Shown: positions 52,566 through 60,872, numbered from the stretch's first letter. The stretch is DNA of 64,000 nt from Timonella corticicola (GCF_042683685.1 NZ_JBHUOP010000005.1:1-64000), one strand, 5' to 3'. Notes: generated by a model not told the origin, from the sequence alone. Made by a program: numbers and translations.

Positions 52566-53120
52566 ATGATCCGAATAGAGCCGAATCTGTGTGGGCCTCC
52601 ACTCGCAACGCATTTTTGTCAGATTGTGAAGCATGCTGGCTTGCTGTTACTGGTGGTGGGGGCGGCCTCGGCTTGCTCGAGCCAAGGGGAAACAATCCTG
52701 GAAAACGCAGGATTTGAGGGCGTTTCATGTCTGGTTGCAGGTTCGGATGACAAACGATTGTTTGAAACGACACTGGTTATGGCCGTTGAATCCGTTGACA
52801 TCGCAATTGAAGACGTCACCTTGGCCAACCCAGAGAACCTGCAGTTGGAGTCTTTCGGTGTGGTGGTTCACGGTGCGACTGCGCCATACGAAGGCCATGC
52901 AGTGGAAGAGCGGCCGGTCTTTCCTGATCTTCCTGTCGAAGTTCCGGCGGGTATGGCAGCGTCAATAGTAGCGACTGTCCAACTCACAGATCCTCTCGCT
53001 GAGGGTAAAGCCGATGGGGTCGAAATCACTCATCGTAAGGTTGGGGAGGAGACAGAACGCGTCTTCGAACCTATCCTAGGGGTGGAGTTGGTGCCCCACG
53101 GAAGTGTTTGCGAAGAGTGA
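52566..53120 (+). CDS. Orphan lipoprotein of unknown function
   Basis: 184 residues. The N-terminus is unusually long and polar (about 20 residues) before a lipoprotein signal, GLLLLVVGAASACSS. The mature part is beta-rich, with SVDIAIEDVTLANPENLQLESFGVVVHG. ATG 52566 has GAGGAAG 5 nt upstream; GTG 52560 would overlap that box. An internal GTG near the signal is possible. No family is recognised. It is flanked by hairpin repeat copy 1 upstream and by its own terminator. Confidence 0.7.
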   Translation: MIRIEPNLCGPPLATHFCQIVKHAGLLLLVVGAASACSSQGETILENAGFEGVSCLVAGSDDKRLFETTLVMAVESVDIAIEDVTLANPENLQLESFGVVVHGATAPYEGHAVEERPVFPDLPVEVPAGMAASIVATVQLTDPLAEGKADGVEITHRKVGEETERVFEPILGVELVPHGSVCEE

Positions 53121-53144
53121 GCAAAACTTTCGCGGACTGATCTT

Positions 53145-53186
53145 TACGTGATGCTTCCACCACACGCTCGGTGGGAGCATCACGTA
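53145..53186 (+). terminator. Terminator of the orphan lipoprotein gene
   Basis: TACGTGATGC pairs with GCATCACGTA, with further CCACC/GGTGG pairing inside (53145-53161 with 53170-53186). It begins 25 nt after the stop codon. Confidence 0.75.
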
Positions 53187-53261
53187 TCCGTGTGATCACT
53201 CATTCCTGGGCATCGAACAACCACCATCACGGAACGGTGCGCTCGGGAGTAGCCTAAATAT

Positions 53262-53828
53262 ATGTTTACGCGGATTAGCCAGGCAAACGAAACGTGGTTT
53301 CGCGCGATGGCGCAGGATTATGACCGCGACATTCCGCAAGGTTTTCCGCGGGTCGTTGTCATCCTGCATCCGGGAACGTACGTTGTTGACGACCCCGTTC
53401 TTCCGTTTCGAGCGCCCAACGCCAATGATGTCCCGCTCTCCGAAGAGCAAACCGAGGCCTTCGAACAGGTATTGCTGAAGGTTCTAGGGCCGAAAGAGCA
53501 GTGTTGTGTTGCGTTCTACGCTGGATACTTGAGACCTGAGGGCATCGCGCGCATAGATACCCCTGAAATGACGTGGGTATCTGGACGCTTGGCGTACCTT
53601 CTTCTCCAGGATGAACTGAACGAGTGTCTTTTTAGCGCGGTTGAGAAACACTGGGACCCGTTTCTCTTCCTCGAGGTCAGTTACCTGTGGGCGACAGACA
53701 GGTCATGGGTGATTGCATCGACCCCCGATACCGCATACACAGTCATAGGCTGCGACGGTGCGCTCGCAGAAGCACTCCTTCAAGAACCACAGTTGAAGGC
53801 CTTGGATTGGACTGGGCGAGGGCTGTAG
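53262..53828 (+). CDS. Uncharacterised cytosolic protein
   Basis: 188 residues without signal or membrane span. The end of the sequence, YLWATDRSWVIASTPDTAYTVIGCDGALAEALLQ, has the look of actinobacterial SUKH/immunity-like cytosolic proteins, but I cannot assign it. ATG 53262 lies 7 nt after TAGCCT (53250-53255), so it is probably leaderless. The gene is bounded by a terminator on the left and hairpin repeat copy 2 just after its stop codon. Confidence 0.75.
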   Translation: MFTRISQANETWFRAMAQDYDRDIPQGFPRVVVILHPGTYVVDDPVLPFRAPNANDVPLSEEQTEAFEQVLLKVLGPKEQCCVAFYAGYLRPEGIARIDTPEMTWVSGRLAYLLLQDELNECLFSAVEKHWDPFLFLEVSYLWATDRSWVIASTPDTAYTVIGCDGALAEALLQEPQLKALDWTGRGL

Positions 53829-53841
53829 AAACGAGTTCGCC

Positions 53842-53918
53842 CGCTAGCGGTCTGTGGGTTTTCTTGTCGGGCTGTGCTTCTACCTCGCACAGATTGGCGA
53901 CGAAACCCACAGGTCGGC
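53842..53918. repeat. 77-bp hairpin repeat, copy 2
   Basis: Differs from copy 1 only by AGACC to AGGTC near the right end. Both changes turn Watson-Crick pairs of the outer stem into G-T pairs, so the hairpin is kept. It starts 13 nt after the stop codon of the preceding gene and 12 nt before the convergent gene, so it may terminate both. Confidence 0.95.
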
Positions 53919-53929
53919 GGCATGCGCGA

Positions 53930-54331
53930 CTAGCGCTTGGAGGAGTCCCCGTCGGATTCGTCCTCGGAGTCTTCATCCTTGGATGTGTCCTCTTCTGTGC
54001 GGGCCTTGCGCTCAGCTTCCTTGCGGCGCTGCTCGGCTGCGAGCTTCCACAGGAAATCGGGGTCATCGTCGGGCGCAGTTGGGCCGCCGTTCATTGGCTT
54101 GGCACGGCGAGAGTACTGTGCGGGTGGGATGTTTGACTGCGGTCTGACGTTGCGGGTCATGTTGGAGAACACGATCCAGATCAGCGGACCAACTATGGGG
54201 ATGAACAGTGTGATGATGATCCACATGAACTTCGGTGTATTGTTCCGCCGCTGGTCAGTGGACGCGATCACATCGGAGACCGCGTACACTGCGAGCGCAA
54301 ACACAAACAATCCGAGTAAGAATCTAGGCAT
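53930..54331 (-). CDS. PLDc_N domain small membrane protein
   Basis: 133 residues with two spans (FLLGLFVFALAVYAVSDVIAS and MWIIITLFIPIVGPLIWIVFS), the layout of the phospholipase-D-nuclease N-terminal (PLDc_N) domain, followed by a charged Glu/Lys/Asp tail. Such proteins occur next to the men genes in many actinomycetes; the function is unknown. ATG 54331 lies 7 nt from TAACCT on the minus strand (54343-54338), so it is leaderless. It is divergent from the DUF4229 gene. Confidence 0.88.
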   Translation of the reverse strand: MPRFLLGLFVFALAVYAVSDVIASTDQRRNNTPKFMWIIITLFIPIVGPLIWIVFSNMTRNVRPQSNIPPAQYSRRAKPMNGGPTAPDDDPDFLWKLAAEQRRKEAERKARTEEDTSKDEDSEDESDGDSSKR

Positions 54332-54336
54332 CTTCT

Positions 54337-54356
54337 AAGGTTAACGGTCTAACCTT
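54337..54356. promoter_or_regulatory. Symmetrical divergent promoter core
   Basis: AAGGTTA (54337-54343) and TAACCTT (54350-54356) are exact inverted copies 6 bp apart. Each gives a TAACCT -10 box reading outward, ending exactly 7 nt before a start codon (ATG 54331 and GTG 54362). Two leaderless genes therefore share one palindromic promoter core. Confidence 0.7.
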
Positions 54357-54361
54357 AAGAT

Positions 54362-54613
54362 GTGACATTCCTGAAGTACTCAGTTTTGAGAATCGCGTTC
54401 ATCTTGGTCTGTGCGTTCGGCTTGAAGTTGGCTGGCGCCCAGGGCGCACTGCTGTGGGTTCTTGCGATCCTGCTTGGCATGCTCCTGTCGTATCTGCTGC
54501 TTGGCAGGGAACGCGACGAACTGACCTCCCGGTTGGCTTCCCGTAAGGAACGCAAGGACTCGGCGCTTGAGCGTCTGGCGGCTGAGGACGCGGACTTCGA
54601 GGACAATCTCTAA
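54362..54613 (+). CDS. DUF4229 small membrane protein
   Basis: 83 residues with two closely spaced spans (YSVLRIAFILVCAFGLKL and ALLWVLAILLGMLLSYLLL), followed by a charged tail (RERDELTSRLASRKERK). This matches DUF4229, which in actinomycetes sits beside menA and a PLDc_N gene. The function is unknown. GTG 54362 lies 7 nt after TAACCT, so it is leaderless. Confidence 0.88.
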   Translation: MTFLKYSVLRIAFILVCAFGLKLAGAQGALLWVLAILLGMLLSYLLLGRERDELTSRLASRKERKDSALERLAAEDADFEDNL

Positions 54614-54684
54614 CCGATACGTGCGTCCCGCATGCGAACAGGACAACTCGTATGGTGATTTTCTGTGAATGGGGTCATTTTTTA

Positions 54685-54712
54685 ATGGTGGTTGATCCCG
54701 GGGAACCACCAT
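54685..54712. terminator. Possible terminator between the DUF4229 gene and menA
   Basis: A perfect 9-bp stem, ATGGTGGTT/AACCACCAT, with a 10-nt loop lies between the convergent DUF4229 gene and menA. It lacks a T tract on the expected sides, so its use as a terminator is uncertain. Confidence 0.4.
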
Positions 54713-54791
54713 GTTGGTTCTGGTAACCGTTCGCTACCGTCCATTGGGGGACCCGCGAAACTCACGCATCAAGCGAAAGAACACATTCAGG

Positions 54792-55661
54792 CTAGAGGGC
54801 CAACCCCGCACCGAGGAGTACTCCGAAACCGAGTTCGTACATTCCTGTTCCGGCCAGCACGGGAACGAGAAGTTTCCCGCGAGCGCCAGCGAGCATTGGG
54901 AGTGAGAGCATGACGGCCGGAAAGAGCATGAGGAATGCGAACAACGCCCACGGGTTGAAGAATGTGCAGATGAGGGTGAGCGGGAAGGGCAGCCAGATCA
55001 TGGCGAGGTAGAGGCGGCGGGCTCGGAAGTCTCCGACTCGTACGGCGAGAGTGCGTTTGCCGGACATCTGGTCCGTGGGGATGTCGCGGATGTTGTTGGC
55101 CATGAGGATGGCGCAGGCGATGAGGCCGATTGCGACGGCTCCCAGGAATGACGGCCAGGAGACCCGTCCGGCCTGAAGGTAGGTGGTTCCCATGGTGGCG
55201 ACGAGTCCGAAGAATACGAATACGCCGACCTCTCCGAGCCCGGAGTAGCCGTAGGGTTTCTTGCCGCCGGTGTAGAACCATGCGGCGAACAGGCAGGCCA
55301 CGCCTACTGCGATGAGCCACCAGTGTCCGGTGAGGATCACGAGTATGAGTCCAATGAGTGCGCCGATCCCGAGTGAGCCGAGTGCAGCAGCCTTGACGGC
55401 ACCGGGCGAAGCAAGCCGTGCGGCGGTGAGCCGTACCGGACCCACGCGGTCCACGTCGGTTCCCTTGACCCCGTCAGAGTAGTCGTTCGCGTAATTCACG
55501 CCGATTTGCAGTGCGAGTGCGAGCAGCAGGCACAACAGCGCGGGAAGGAACGCGAAGCCGTCAATCTGTGCGGCGGCGCCGCTTCCCACCAGCACGGGTG
55601 CGGCGGCAGCGGGTAGGGTGCGCGGGCGCGCACCGGCAATCCATTCGCGGGCGGTGGCCAT
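54792..55661 (-). CDS. menA: 1,4-dihydroxy-2-naphthoate polyprenyltransferase
   Basis: Joins a polyprenyl chain to 1,4-dihydroxy-2-naphthoate in the membrane, giving demethylmenaquinone. 289 residues with eight or nine spans. The first aspartate-rich motif is in NYANDYSDGVKGTD, and the second region has NNIRDIPTDQMSGKRTLAVRVG. ATG 55661 follows AGGAAG, only 3 nt after the menE stop codon; the two genes form one operon. Confidence 0.95.
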   Translation of the reverse strand: MATAREWIAGARPRTLPAAAAPVLVGSGAAAQIDGFAFLPALLCLLLALALQIGVNYANDYSDGVKGTDVDRVGPVRLTAARLASPGAVKAAALGSLGIGALIGLILVILTGHWWLIAVGVACLFAAWFYTGGKKPYGYSGLGEVGVFVFFGLVATMGTTYLQAGRVSWPSFLGAVAIGLIACAILMANNIRDIPTDQMSGKRTLAVRVGDFRARRLYLAMIWLPFPLTLICTFFNPWALFAFLMLFPAVMLSLPMLAGARGKLLVPVLAGTGMYELGFGVLLGAGLAL

Positions 55662-55664
55662 GGT

Positions 55665-56882
55665 TCACTTCCTAAGACTGCGTGCGGGTTGGTTGGCGGT
55701 CATCGCTTGCGCGATGCGTTCTACTTGGCGACGATCCGGTTTCCCCGAGTCTGTCAGTGGCAGTTGGTCCACGGTGAGAAAAGCACGTGGACCGTACCCC
55801 CTACCAAGCGTAGCGGTCAGTTCGCCTCTGATCTGGTCAAGCGGTGCGAGATCTGCGCCGCTTTGCGTCACCACGGCAACGACCTTGTGCCCCCAGTGGG
55901 GGTCGGGTACACCGACAACGCAGGCCTGGCCGATTCCGTATCGATCGGTGAGAGCGGATTCGATGCGGGACGGGACGATGTTGAGTCCGCCAGACAAGAT
56001 GACGTCATCGGCGCGGCCAAGAATGGTCAGGGTTCCGCTTGCTGGGTCGAGGTGCCCGAGGTCGTTTGTGCGATGCCAACGTACGCCGGATTCATCGGTG
56101 ATGAAGGCAGGGTCCTCGCGCAGGACATGGGCGGTGGTGCAGGGTAAGTTCGAGGAGGGAAAAGCCGGCAGGTTCTCAAGCTCGGTGTCCGAGATGTAGC
56201 CGTCAGCGAGCATCGGTCCACTCAGCCAGATCCGGTCGGCTGAATCAATGTGGACCTGGGCGATGTCGAGTGGGCTGCCGTTGTAGACGCAGCCGCCTGC
56301 GGTCTCGCTCATACCGTAGGTGGTGACGATGTTGATCCCAGCCACCCGCGCACGATCCAGTAGGGGAGCGGGAATAGCGGCCCCGCCCACAAGCACGGCC
56401 GCGTAACCCTGTAGCGCATTGAGAGCCTCATCCTGCACCGCACCCGAGGTACGAGAGTCACGCACAAAAGTTTCAGGTGAGATCAACCTGTGCAGCTGGG
56501 TCGGGACAAGCGAAACGTAACGGGTGGGGTGAACGAGCCGACTCGTCGCCAATAAGAAACCCGACGCAGAAAACGGAACCGAACGGTCCAACGTGACCGG
56601 GTGCGTGCCAGCCAAGACGGAACGTGCCAGCACGTTCACGCCTGCAATGTGATCCGTGGGTAGCGCGAGCAGCCACTGCCCAGGGCCATCCAGTGCGCGA
56701 TCCGCAGAGGCAGCCGACGCCATCAGGGCGGAGGCCGACAACAACACGGCCTTGGGCGCGCCCGTGGACCCGGAGGTGTGGATGACCACATGCCCTGCAC
56801 TCGCCAGAATCGACTTGACTGCCTCCAACGAATACGGTGTGGGCGTGGTCAGGCAATTGGCGGAAAACGGGGCGTCACTCAC
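55665..56882 (-). CDS. menE: o-Succinylbenzoate--CoA ligase
   Basis: Activates o-succinylbenzoate with CoA for menaquinone synthesis. 405 residues, the shorter actinobacterial form. The adenylation motif is VVIHTSGSTGAPKAVLLSASAL; further ANL motifs are VTTYGMSETAGG and GRADDVILSGGLNI, with an ending PLTDSGKPDRRQVE that supplies the catalytic lysine. GTG 56882 lies 7 nt from TAGGCT on the minus strand (56894-56889), so it is leaderless. Confidence 0.92.
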   Translation of the reverse strand: MSDAPFSANCLTTPTPYSLEAVKSILASAGHVVIHTSGSTGAPKAVLLSASALMASAASADRALDGPGQWLLALPTDHIAGVNVLARSVLAGTHPVTLDRSVPFSASGFLLATSRLVHPTRYVSLVPTQLHRLISPETFVRDSRTSGAVQDEALNALQGYAAVLVGGAAIPAPLLDRARVAGINIVTTYGMSETAGGCVYNGSPLDIAQVHIDSADRIWLSGPMLADGYISDTELENLPAFPSSNLPCTTAHVLREDPAFITDESGVRWHRTNDLGHLDPASGTLTILGRADDVILSGGLNIVPSRIESALTDRYGIGQACVVGVPDPHWGHKVVAVVTQSGADLAPLDQIRGELTATLGRGYGPRAFLTVDQLPLTDSGKPDRRQVERIAQAMTANQPARSLRK

Positions 56883-56977
56883 TCTGTAAGCCTACTGCGC
56901 GCAATAGGATTGATTGAAACTATGCTTTACCTCGTGCGCCAGAACGGCGCCGCGAAAGCCACACAAGGAGTTACCTC

Positions 56978-58072
56978 ATGAGCCGCATCGAACGGTCGCA
57001 CTGGCGCCGAACCCGCACCGCAACGGCCAGCCTCGTTGCAGTGTCGCTGAGTGCACTGATGCTCGCCTCCTGCTCGTCAGAAGAACCTGCACCGCAAACG
57101 GCGACCGAGACCGTGACGCCAACCCCCACCGCGGACAAGGGCACCGTTCCCGAACCTGAACTCCCAACCGTGTGGCCGCTGACCGGCGTTGCAGCCGAGA
57201 GCATCGAGGAACGGCCGGCCATCGCCGTCAAGATCGAGAACACCGCAGCCGCACGTCCCCAGTACGGCCTCGACAAAGCAGACGTGGTGTGGGAGACCAT
57301 CGTCGAGTTCGACGTGTCTCGATTCATCGCGGTCTACCACTCCGAGTATCCAACCGAGGTCGGTCCAGTGCGTTCCGTGCGTCCAATGGACTACCGCGTC
57401 GTCTCGCCGCTCAACGGAATGTTCGTGTACTCCGGAGGCCAAAGTGGAATCCTACGGGAACTACGCGCCGACAAGAACATCCAATCGCTCGACGAGACCA
57501 GTGGTCAAAGCGCCATGTGGCGGTCCTCCGGGCGTCGTGCACCGCACAACCTCCACGCTGACCTGGCCAAGTTCGAACTCCTGGCAGACTCAAGCCACGA
57601 CAAGACCCCCGCCGAGCAGTTCGCCTTCGCCGAAACCTACGAAGCAGCGAGTGCGGTGGCTGACGGAAGCGCCGCAACCGCGCTGCGCCTCAACATGTCA
57701 TCCGCCGCGAAGCCATCCTGGCAGTGGGACTCATCCAAGAAGGTATGGCTGCGATCCGAGGGCAGCAGCCCGGCAGTCGTCGCGTCCGGCGATCGAATCT
57801 CCGCAACCAACGTTGTCGTCATCACCGCAAAGCACTTCGACTCCGGGTTCAACGCTCAGAACAACGCCCCCGTGCCGGACTACGAGTTGACCGGAACCGG
57901 CGAGGCACTCGTTGCCACGGGTGGAAAAACCATCAAGGCAACGTGGTCCAAGAAGGACAACGCCAGCCCACTCACCCTGAGCAACGATGAGGGTGACTCA
58001 GTCACCCTGGCACCTGGCCAGACATGGGTAGAACTCCTCCCAGCAGGCTCTGGTTCGTACACGACGGACTAG
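56978..58072 (+). CDS. DUF3048 (YerB-like) lipoprotein
   Basis: 364 residues. Lipobox LMLASCSSE, a Thr/Pro-rich linker, then DUF3048 N-terminal (PLTGVAAESIEERPAIAVKIENTAAARPQYGLDKADVVWETIVEF and VGPVRSVRPMDYRVVSPL) and C-terminal domains (LTLSNDEGDSVTLAPGQTWVELLP). The family is exported and of unknown function, possibly cell-wall related. AAGGAG precedes ATG 56978. It sits between menE and menB with no visible link to menaquinone synthesis. Confidence 0.92.
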   Translation: MSRIERSHWRRTRTATASLVAVSLSALMLASCSSEEPAPQTATETVTPTPTADKGTVPEPELPTVWPLTGVAAESIEERPAIAVKIENTAAARPQYGLDKADVVWETIVEFDVSRFIAVYHSEYPTEVGPVRSVRPMDYRVVSPLNGMFVYSGGQSGILRELRADKNIQSLDETSGQSAMWRSSGRRAPHNLHADLAKFELLADSSHDKTPAEQFAFAETYEAASAVADGSAATALRLNMSSAAKPSWQWDSSKKVWLRSEGSSPAVVASGDRISATNVVVITAKHFDSGFNAQNNAPVPDYELTGTGEALVATGGKTIKATWSKKDNASPLTLSNDEGDSVTLAPGQTWVELLPAGSGSYTTD

Positions 58073-58169
58073 GGGGAACGCCGCCGGGTGGCGTATGGCC
58101 GTGAGACGAACCCTCCTGAAAACCACAGGGAGGTAGTTTTCGCCGCTGAGGAGTTGAAACGGGTATATG

Positions 58170-58205
58170 TTGTGGGCCGGGGCGTTGTTACACCCCGGCC
58201 CACAA
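58170..58205 (+). terminator. Terminator of the DUF3048 gene
   Basis: TTGTGGGCCGGGG (58170-58182) pairs perfectly with 58193-58205 around a 10-nt loop. It lies about 100 nt after the stop codon. Confidence 0.75.
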
Positions 58206-58334
58206 GTCATTGCAAAGTCCACCTAGAGGATGACGTTCGCATCCGCTCGATGCTACTGAAGTCTAGTCTCGCATCCGCATAATTCAGCCTTTCGCCGGTC
58301 GCGCTTAGCCCGCGACCTTGAAACAATTAAGAAC

Positions 58335-58601
58335 ATGGCGGCGGCGACAGGAATACCAGTGGGACAGCGAATCTCTTCGCATCCAGTGAACAGCTACCGG
58401 TTTGATGACCGGGACGCTGAATTGCCCTACGGGGGCGACGACGATGTGGACATCTATGAGAAGCCCTTTAGCCAGGTGACGAAATCCTCGGTCGCCTCCG
58501 TGCTTCTCGCCTTTACGGTGGGGGTTGGACTAATCGCTGGTGGGGCTTTCGCTTTCGGGGTCGTCCTCGAATGGGGCGCCAAGTTGATCGCCGGACTGTA
58601 G
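58335..58601 (+). CDS. Small membrane protein of unknown function
   Basis: 88 residues. A polar acidic N-terminal half (DDRDAELPYGGDDDVDIYEK) is followed by one long or two short hydrophobic segments (SSVASVLLAFTVGVGLIAGGAFAFGVVLEW). No ribosome site is visible before ATG 58335, and the upstream ACAATT box is only a weak -10 candidate. No family is recognised. Confidence 0.55.
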   Translation: MAAATGIPVGQRISSHPVNSYRFDDRDAELPYGGDDDVDIYEKPFSQVTKSSVASVLLAFTVGVGLIAGGAFAFGVVLEWGAKLIAGL

Positions 58602-58640
58602 GTCCATCTGTAATATCCATGCCACCTACAACACATACTT

Positions 58641-58848
58641 GGTGACGGAACGGTAGTCCAGGACCAGTCCCGTCACCACAGAACCACGGCCACTCGGGCT
58701 GGTCGGTAAGTCAATCCAGGGACTTACCAACCGATCTGAGTGGCCAATTCTGTTGTTGGCGTGCCGAACGCGAGTAAGGGGCGTGAGCGTCGGACGCAAT
58801 GAGTGCGTAGGAGTCTACTCGTGTGTGAAGGCCGGGGCTTTCACACAC
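58641..58848. other. Three successive hairpins between convergent genes
   Basis: GGTGACGG/CCGTCACC closes 58641-58677. A 25-nt imperfect stem pairs 58688-58712 with 58721-58745. GTGTGTGAA/TTCACACAC closes 58821-58848. The last is well placed as the menB terminator on the minus strand. The other two have no assigned role. No coding frame is seen in 58602-58868. Confidence 0.6.
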
Positions 58849-58868
58849 ACGTTGACGCCTAACCGGCC

Positions 58869-59819
58869 CTAGAAAGCGTACGGGTAGTTCGTCCAGTCAG
58901 GATCACGCCGCTCAAGGAACGCATCACGACCCTCGACAGCCTCATCGGTCAGATAGGCGAGACGGGTGGCCTCCCCAGCGAACACCTGCTGGCCCATCAG
59001 ACCGTCATCGGTGAGGTTGAACGCGAACTTGAGCATGCGGATCGCCTGCGGGGACTTGGTCGCGATGATCCGGGCGTACTCGATGGCAAGGTCCTCGAGA
59101 TCCTCATGGTCGGCCACCTCGTTGACCGCGCCCCAGTCGTAGGCGTCCTGCGCGGAGTACTCGCGGGCGAGGAAGAAGATCTCGCGGGCACGCTTCTGCC
59201 CGATCTGCTTGGCCAGATAAGCTGAGCCATAGCCGCCGTCGAACGAACCCACGTTGGCGTCCGTCTGCTTGAACCGGGCGTGCTGGCGTGAGGCGATAGA
59301 CAGGTCCGAGACAACGTGCAGCGAGTGCCCACCGCCTGCGGCCCAGCCGTTGACCACGGAGATGACGACCTTCGGCATGGTGCGGATCAGGCGCTGAACC
59401 TCAAGGATGTGCAGACGCCCAGCCTGTGCGGGATCGATTCCCTCAGCCGTTTCGACCGCATTGTCGGTGACGTAGCGGTATCCCGAACGAGACCGGATGC
59501 GCTGGTCGCCACCTGAGCAGAAGGCCCAGCCGCCGTCTTTGGTGGAAGGTCCGTTTCCGGTCAGCAACACGGTGCCGACCGAGGAGGTCATACGTGCGTG
59601 ATCGAGTGCCCGGTACAGTTCGTCCACGGTGTGCGGGCGGAACGCATTGCGTACCTCGGGGCGGTCGAACGCGATACGCACCACGGGCACATCACTCTCC
59701 GTGTCACCAGTGCGGTCGACCCCGCGGTGGTAGGTGATGTCCGTGAGGTCTTCGAAGCCCTCAATCGTGCGCCATTTAGTCGGGTCAAAGGTCTCGGATA
59801 CTTTTTGTGGAATCGTCAC
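58869..59819 (-). CDS. menB: 1,4-dihydroxy-2-naphthoyl-CoA synthase
   Basis: Cyclises o-succinylbenzoyl-CoA in menaquinone synthesis. 316 residues of crotonase fold: ITYHRGVDRTGDTESDVPVVRIAFDRPEVRNAFRPHTVDEL, oxyanion-hole region AFCSGGDQRIR and VVNGWAAGGGHSLHVVSDLSIAS, and the family end DPDWTNYPYAF. The length is as in actinobacterial MenB. GTG 59819 lies 7 nt from TAAAGT on the minus strand (59831-59826), so it is leaderless; it is divergent from menC with 45 bp between starts. Confidence 0.96.
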   Translation of the reverse strand: MTIPQKVSETFDPTKWRTIEGFEDLTDITYHRGVDRTGDTESDVPVVRIAFDRPEVRNAFRPHTVDELYRALDHARMTSSVGTVLLTGNGPSTKDGGWAFCSGGDQRIRSRSGYRYVTDNAVETAEGIDPAQAGRLHILEVQRLIRTMPKVVISVVNGWAAGGGHSLHVVSDLSIASRQHARFKQTDANVGSFDGGYGSAYLAKQIGQKRAREIFFLAREYSAQDAYDWGAVNEVADHEDLEDLAIEYARIIATKSPQAIRMLKFAFNLTDDGLMGQQVFAGEATRLAYLTDEAVEGRDAFLERRDPDWTNYPYAF

Positions 59820-59825
59820 CCGTTC

Positions 59826-59858
59826 ACTTTAGGACAGTTTTGTTGCCCCGCGTAGGCT
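59826..59858. promoter_or_regulatory. Divergent leaderless -10 boxes of menB and menC
   Basis: TAAAGT on the minus strand (59831-59826) serves GTG 59819; TAGGCT on the plus strand (59853-59858) serves ATG 59865. Each box ends 7 nt from its start codon. Confidence 0.65.
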
Positions 59859-59864
59859 TGAGGG

Positions 59865-60824
59865 ATGCATGTTTACTCCGCCGCGTTGAAGTTGAGGTTC
59901 CGCGGGCTAACGGTCCGTCAGGGTGTCCTGTTCGAGGGACCCGCCGGATGGGCTGAGTTCGCTCCTTTCGTCGAATATGGCGACGACGAGGCTGCGAACT
60001 GGTTGCGGGCCGCCCACGAGGCCGCCTTCCTTGGCTTCCCACAGCCCGTGCGCACGCACGTTCCGGTGAACGTCACCATTCCCGCGACGGATGCCGAGCG
60101 CGCATTCGACCTCGTGCGCGCCTCGAATGGCTGCACCACGGCAAAGGTCAAGGTCGCGGAGAAGGGGCAGACGCTTTCCGACGAGGTGGCTCGGCTTGAG
60201 GCCGTCCGTGCGGCTCTCGGTCCGAGCGGGAAGATTCGCGTGGACGCGAATGGCGGCTGGGACCTGGAGACCGCACGTGCGCGGCTTGCCGTACTCGACC
60301 GCGCTGCGGGCGGGCTTGAATATGCGGAGCAGCCATGCGCTCAGGTCGAAGAGTTGGCGCAGTTGCGCCGTACAGTCAACGTATTGATCGCTGCAGATGA
60401 GTCGATCCGCCGGGCCGAGGACCCGCTACGTGTGGCTGAACTTGAAGCCGCCGATGTCATGGTGGTGAAGGTCGCTCCGCTTGGGGGAGTGCGCCGCTGC
60501 CTGGAACTGGTTGAGCAGATCGGGCTCCCGGTCGTGGTGTCGAGTGCCCTTGACTCCTCGGTTGGACTGTCGGCGGGCCTCGCGCTCGCGGCGGCCCTCC
60601 CCGAACTGCCGTTCGCGTGCGGGTTGGCCACCTCGCAACTGTTTGTCAGCGATGTCACCCCCGAGCCGCTGTTGCCCGTGGACGGTCAGATCGCGGTGCG
60701 CCCTGTGGTTCCAGAACCGGGGCGTCTGGCCGCGCTCGCCGCGCCGGAGGCAGACGCGCAGTGGTGGCGCGAACGTACCCGACGCGTTGCCGCACGTGCT
60801 GGAATCGAACTGCCAGTTGTCTGA
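59865..60824 (+). CDS. menC: o-Succinylbenzoate synthase
   Basis: Dehydrates SHCHC to o-succinylbenzoate. 319 residues of enolase-superfamily fold: catalytic Lys in TTAKVKVAE, metal ligands in RVDANGGWD, EYAEQPC and IAADESIRR, and second catalytic Lys in VVKVAPLGG. The N-terminal capping domain is short, as in actinobacterial MenC. ATG 59865 is placed 7 nt after TAGGCT. It leads menC-menD. Confidence 0.94.
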   Translation: MHVYSAALKLRFRGLTVRQGVLFEGPAGWAEFAPFVEYGDDEAANWLRAAHEAAFLGFPQPVRTHVPVNVTIPATDAERAFDLVRASNGCTTAKVKVAEKGQTLSDEVARLEAVRAALGPSGKIRVDANGGWDLETARARLAVLDRAAGGLEYAEQPCAQVEELAQLRRTVNVLIAADESIRRAEDPLRVAELEAADVMVVKVAPLGGVRRCLELVEQIGLPVVVSSALDSSVGLSAGLALAAALPELPFACGLATSQLFVSDVTPEPLLPVDGQIAVRPVVPEPGRLAALAAPEADAQWWRERTRRVAARAGIELPVV

Positions 60825-60872
60825 ACGGCCTCGCAGATATGAAATGTCACAGGCTCATGCAAGGATATTCGA

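Noticed and set aside
54685..54712. Hairpin before menA as a regulatory leader
   Set aside because: menA is read on the other strand and starts at 55661, so the hairpin is downstream of it; at best it is a weak terminator.
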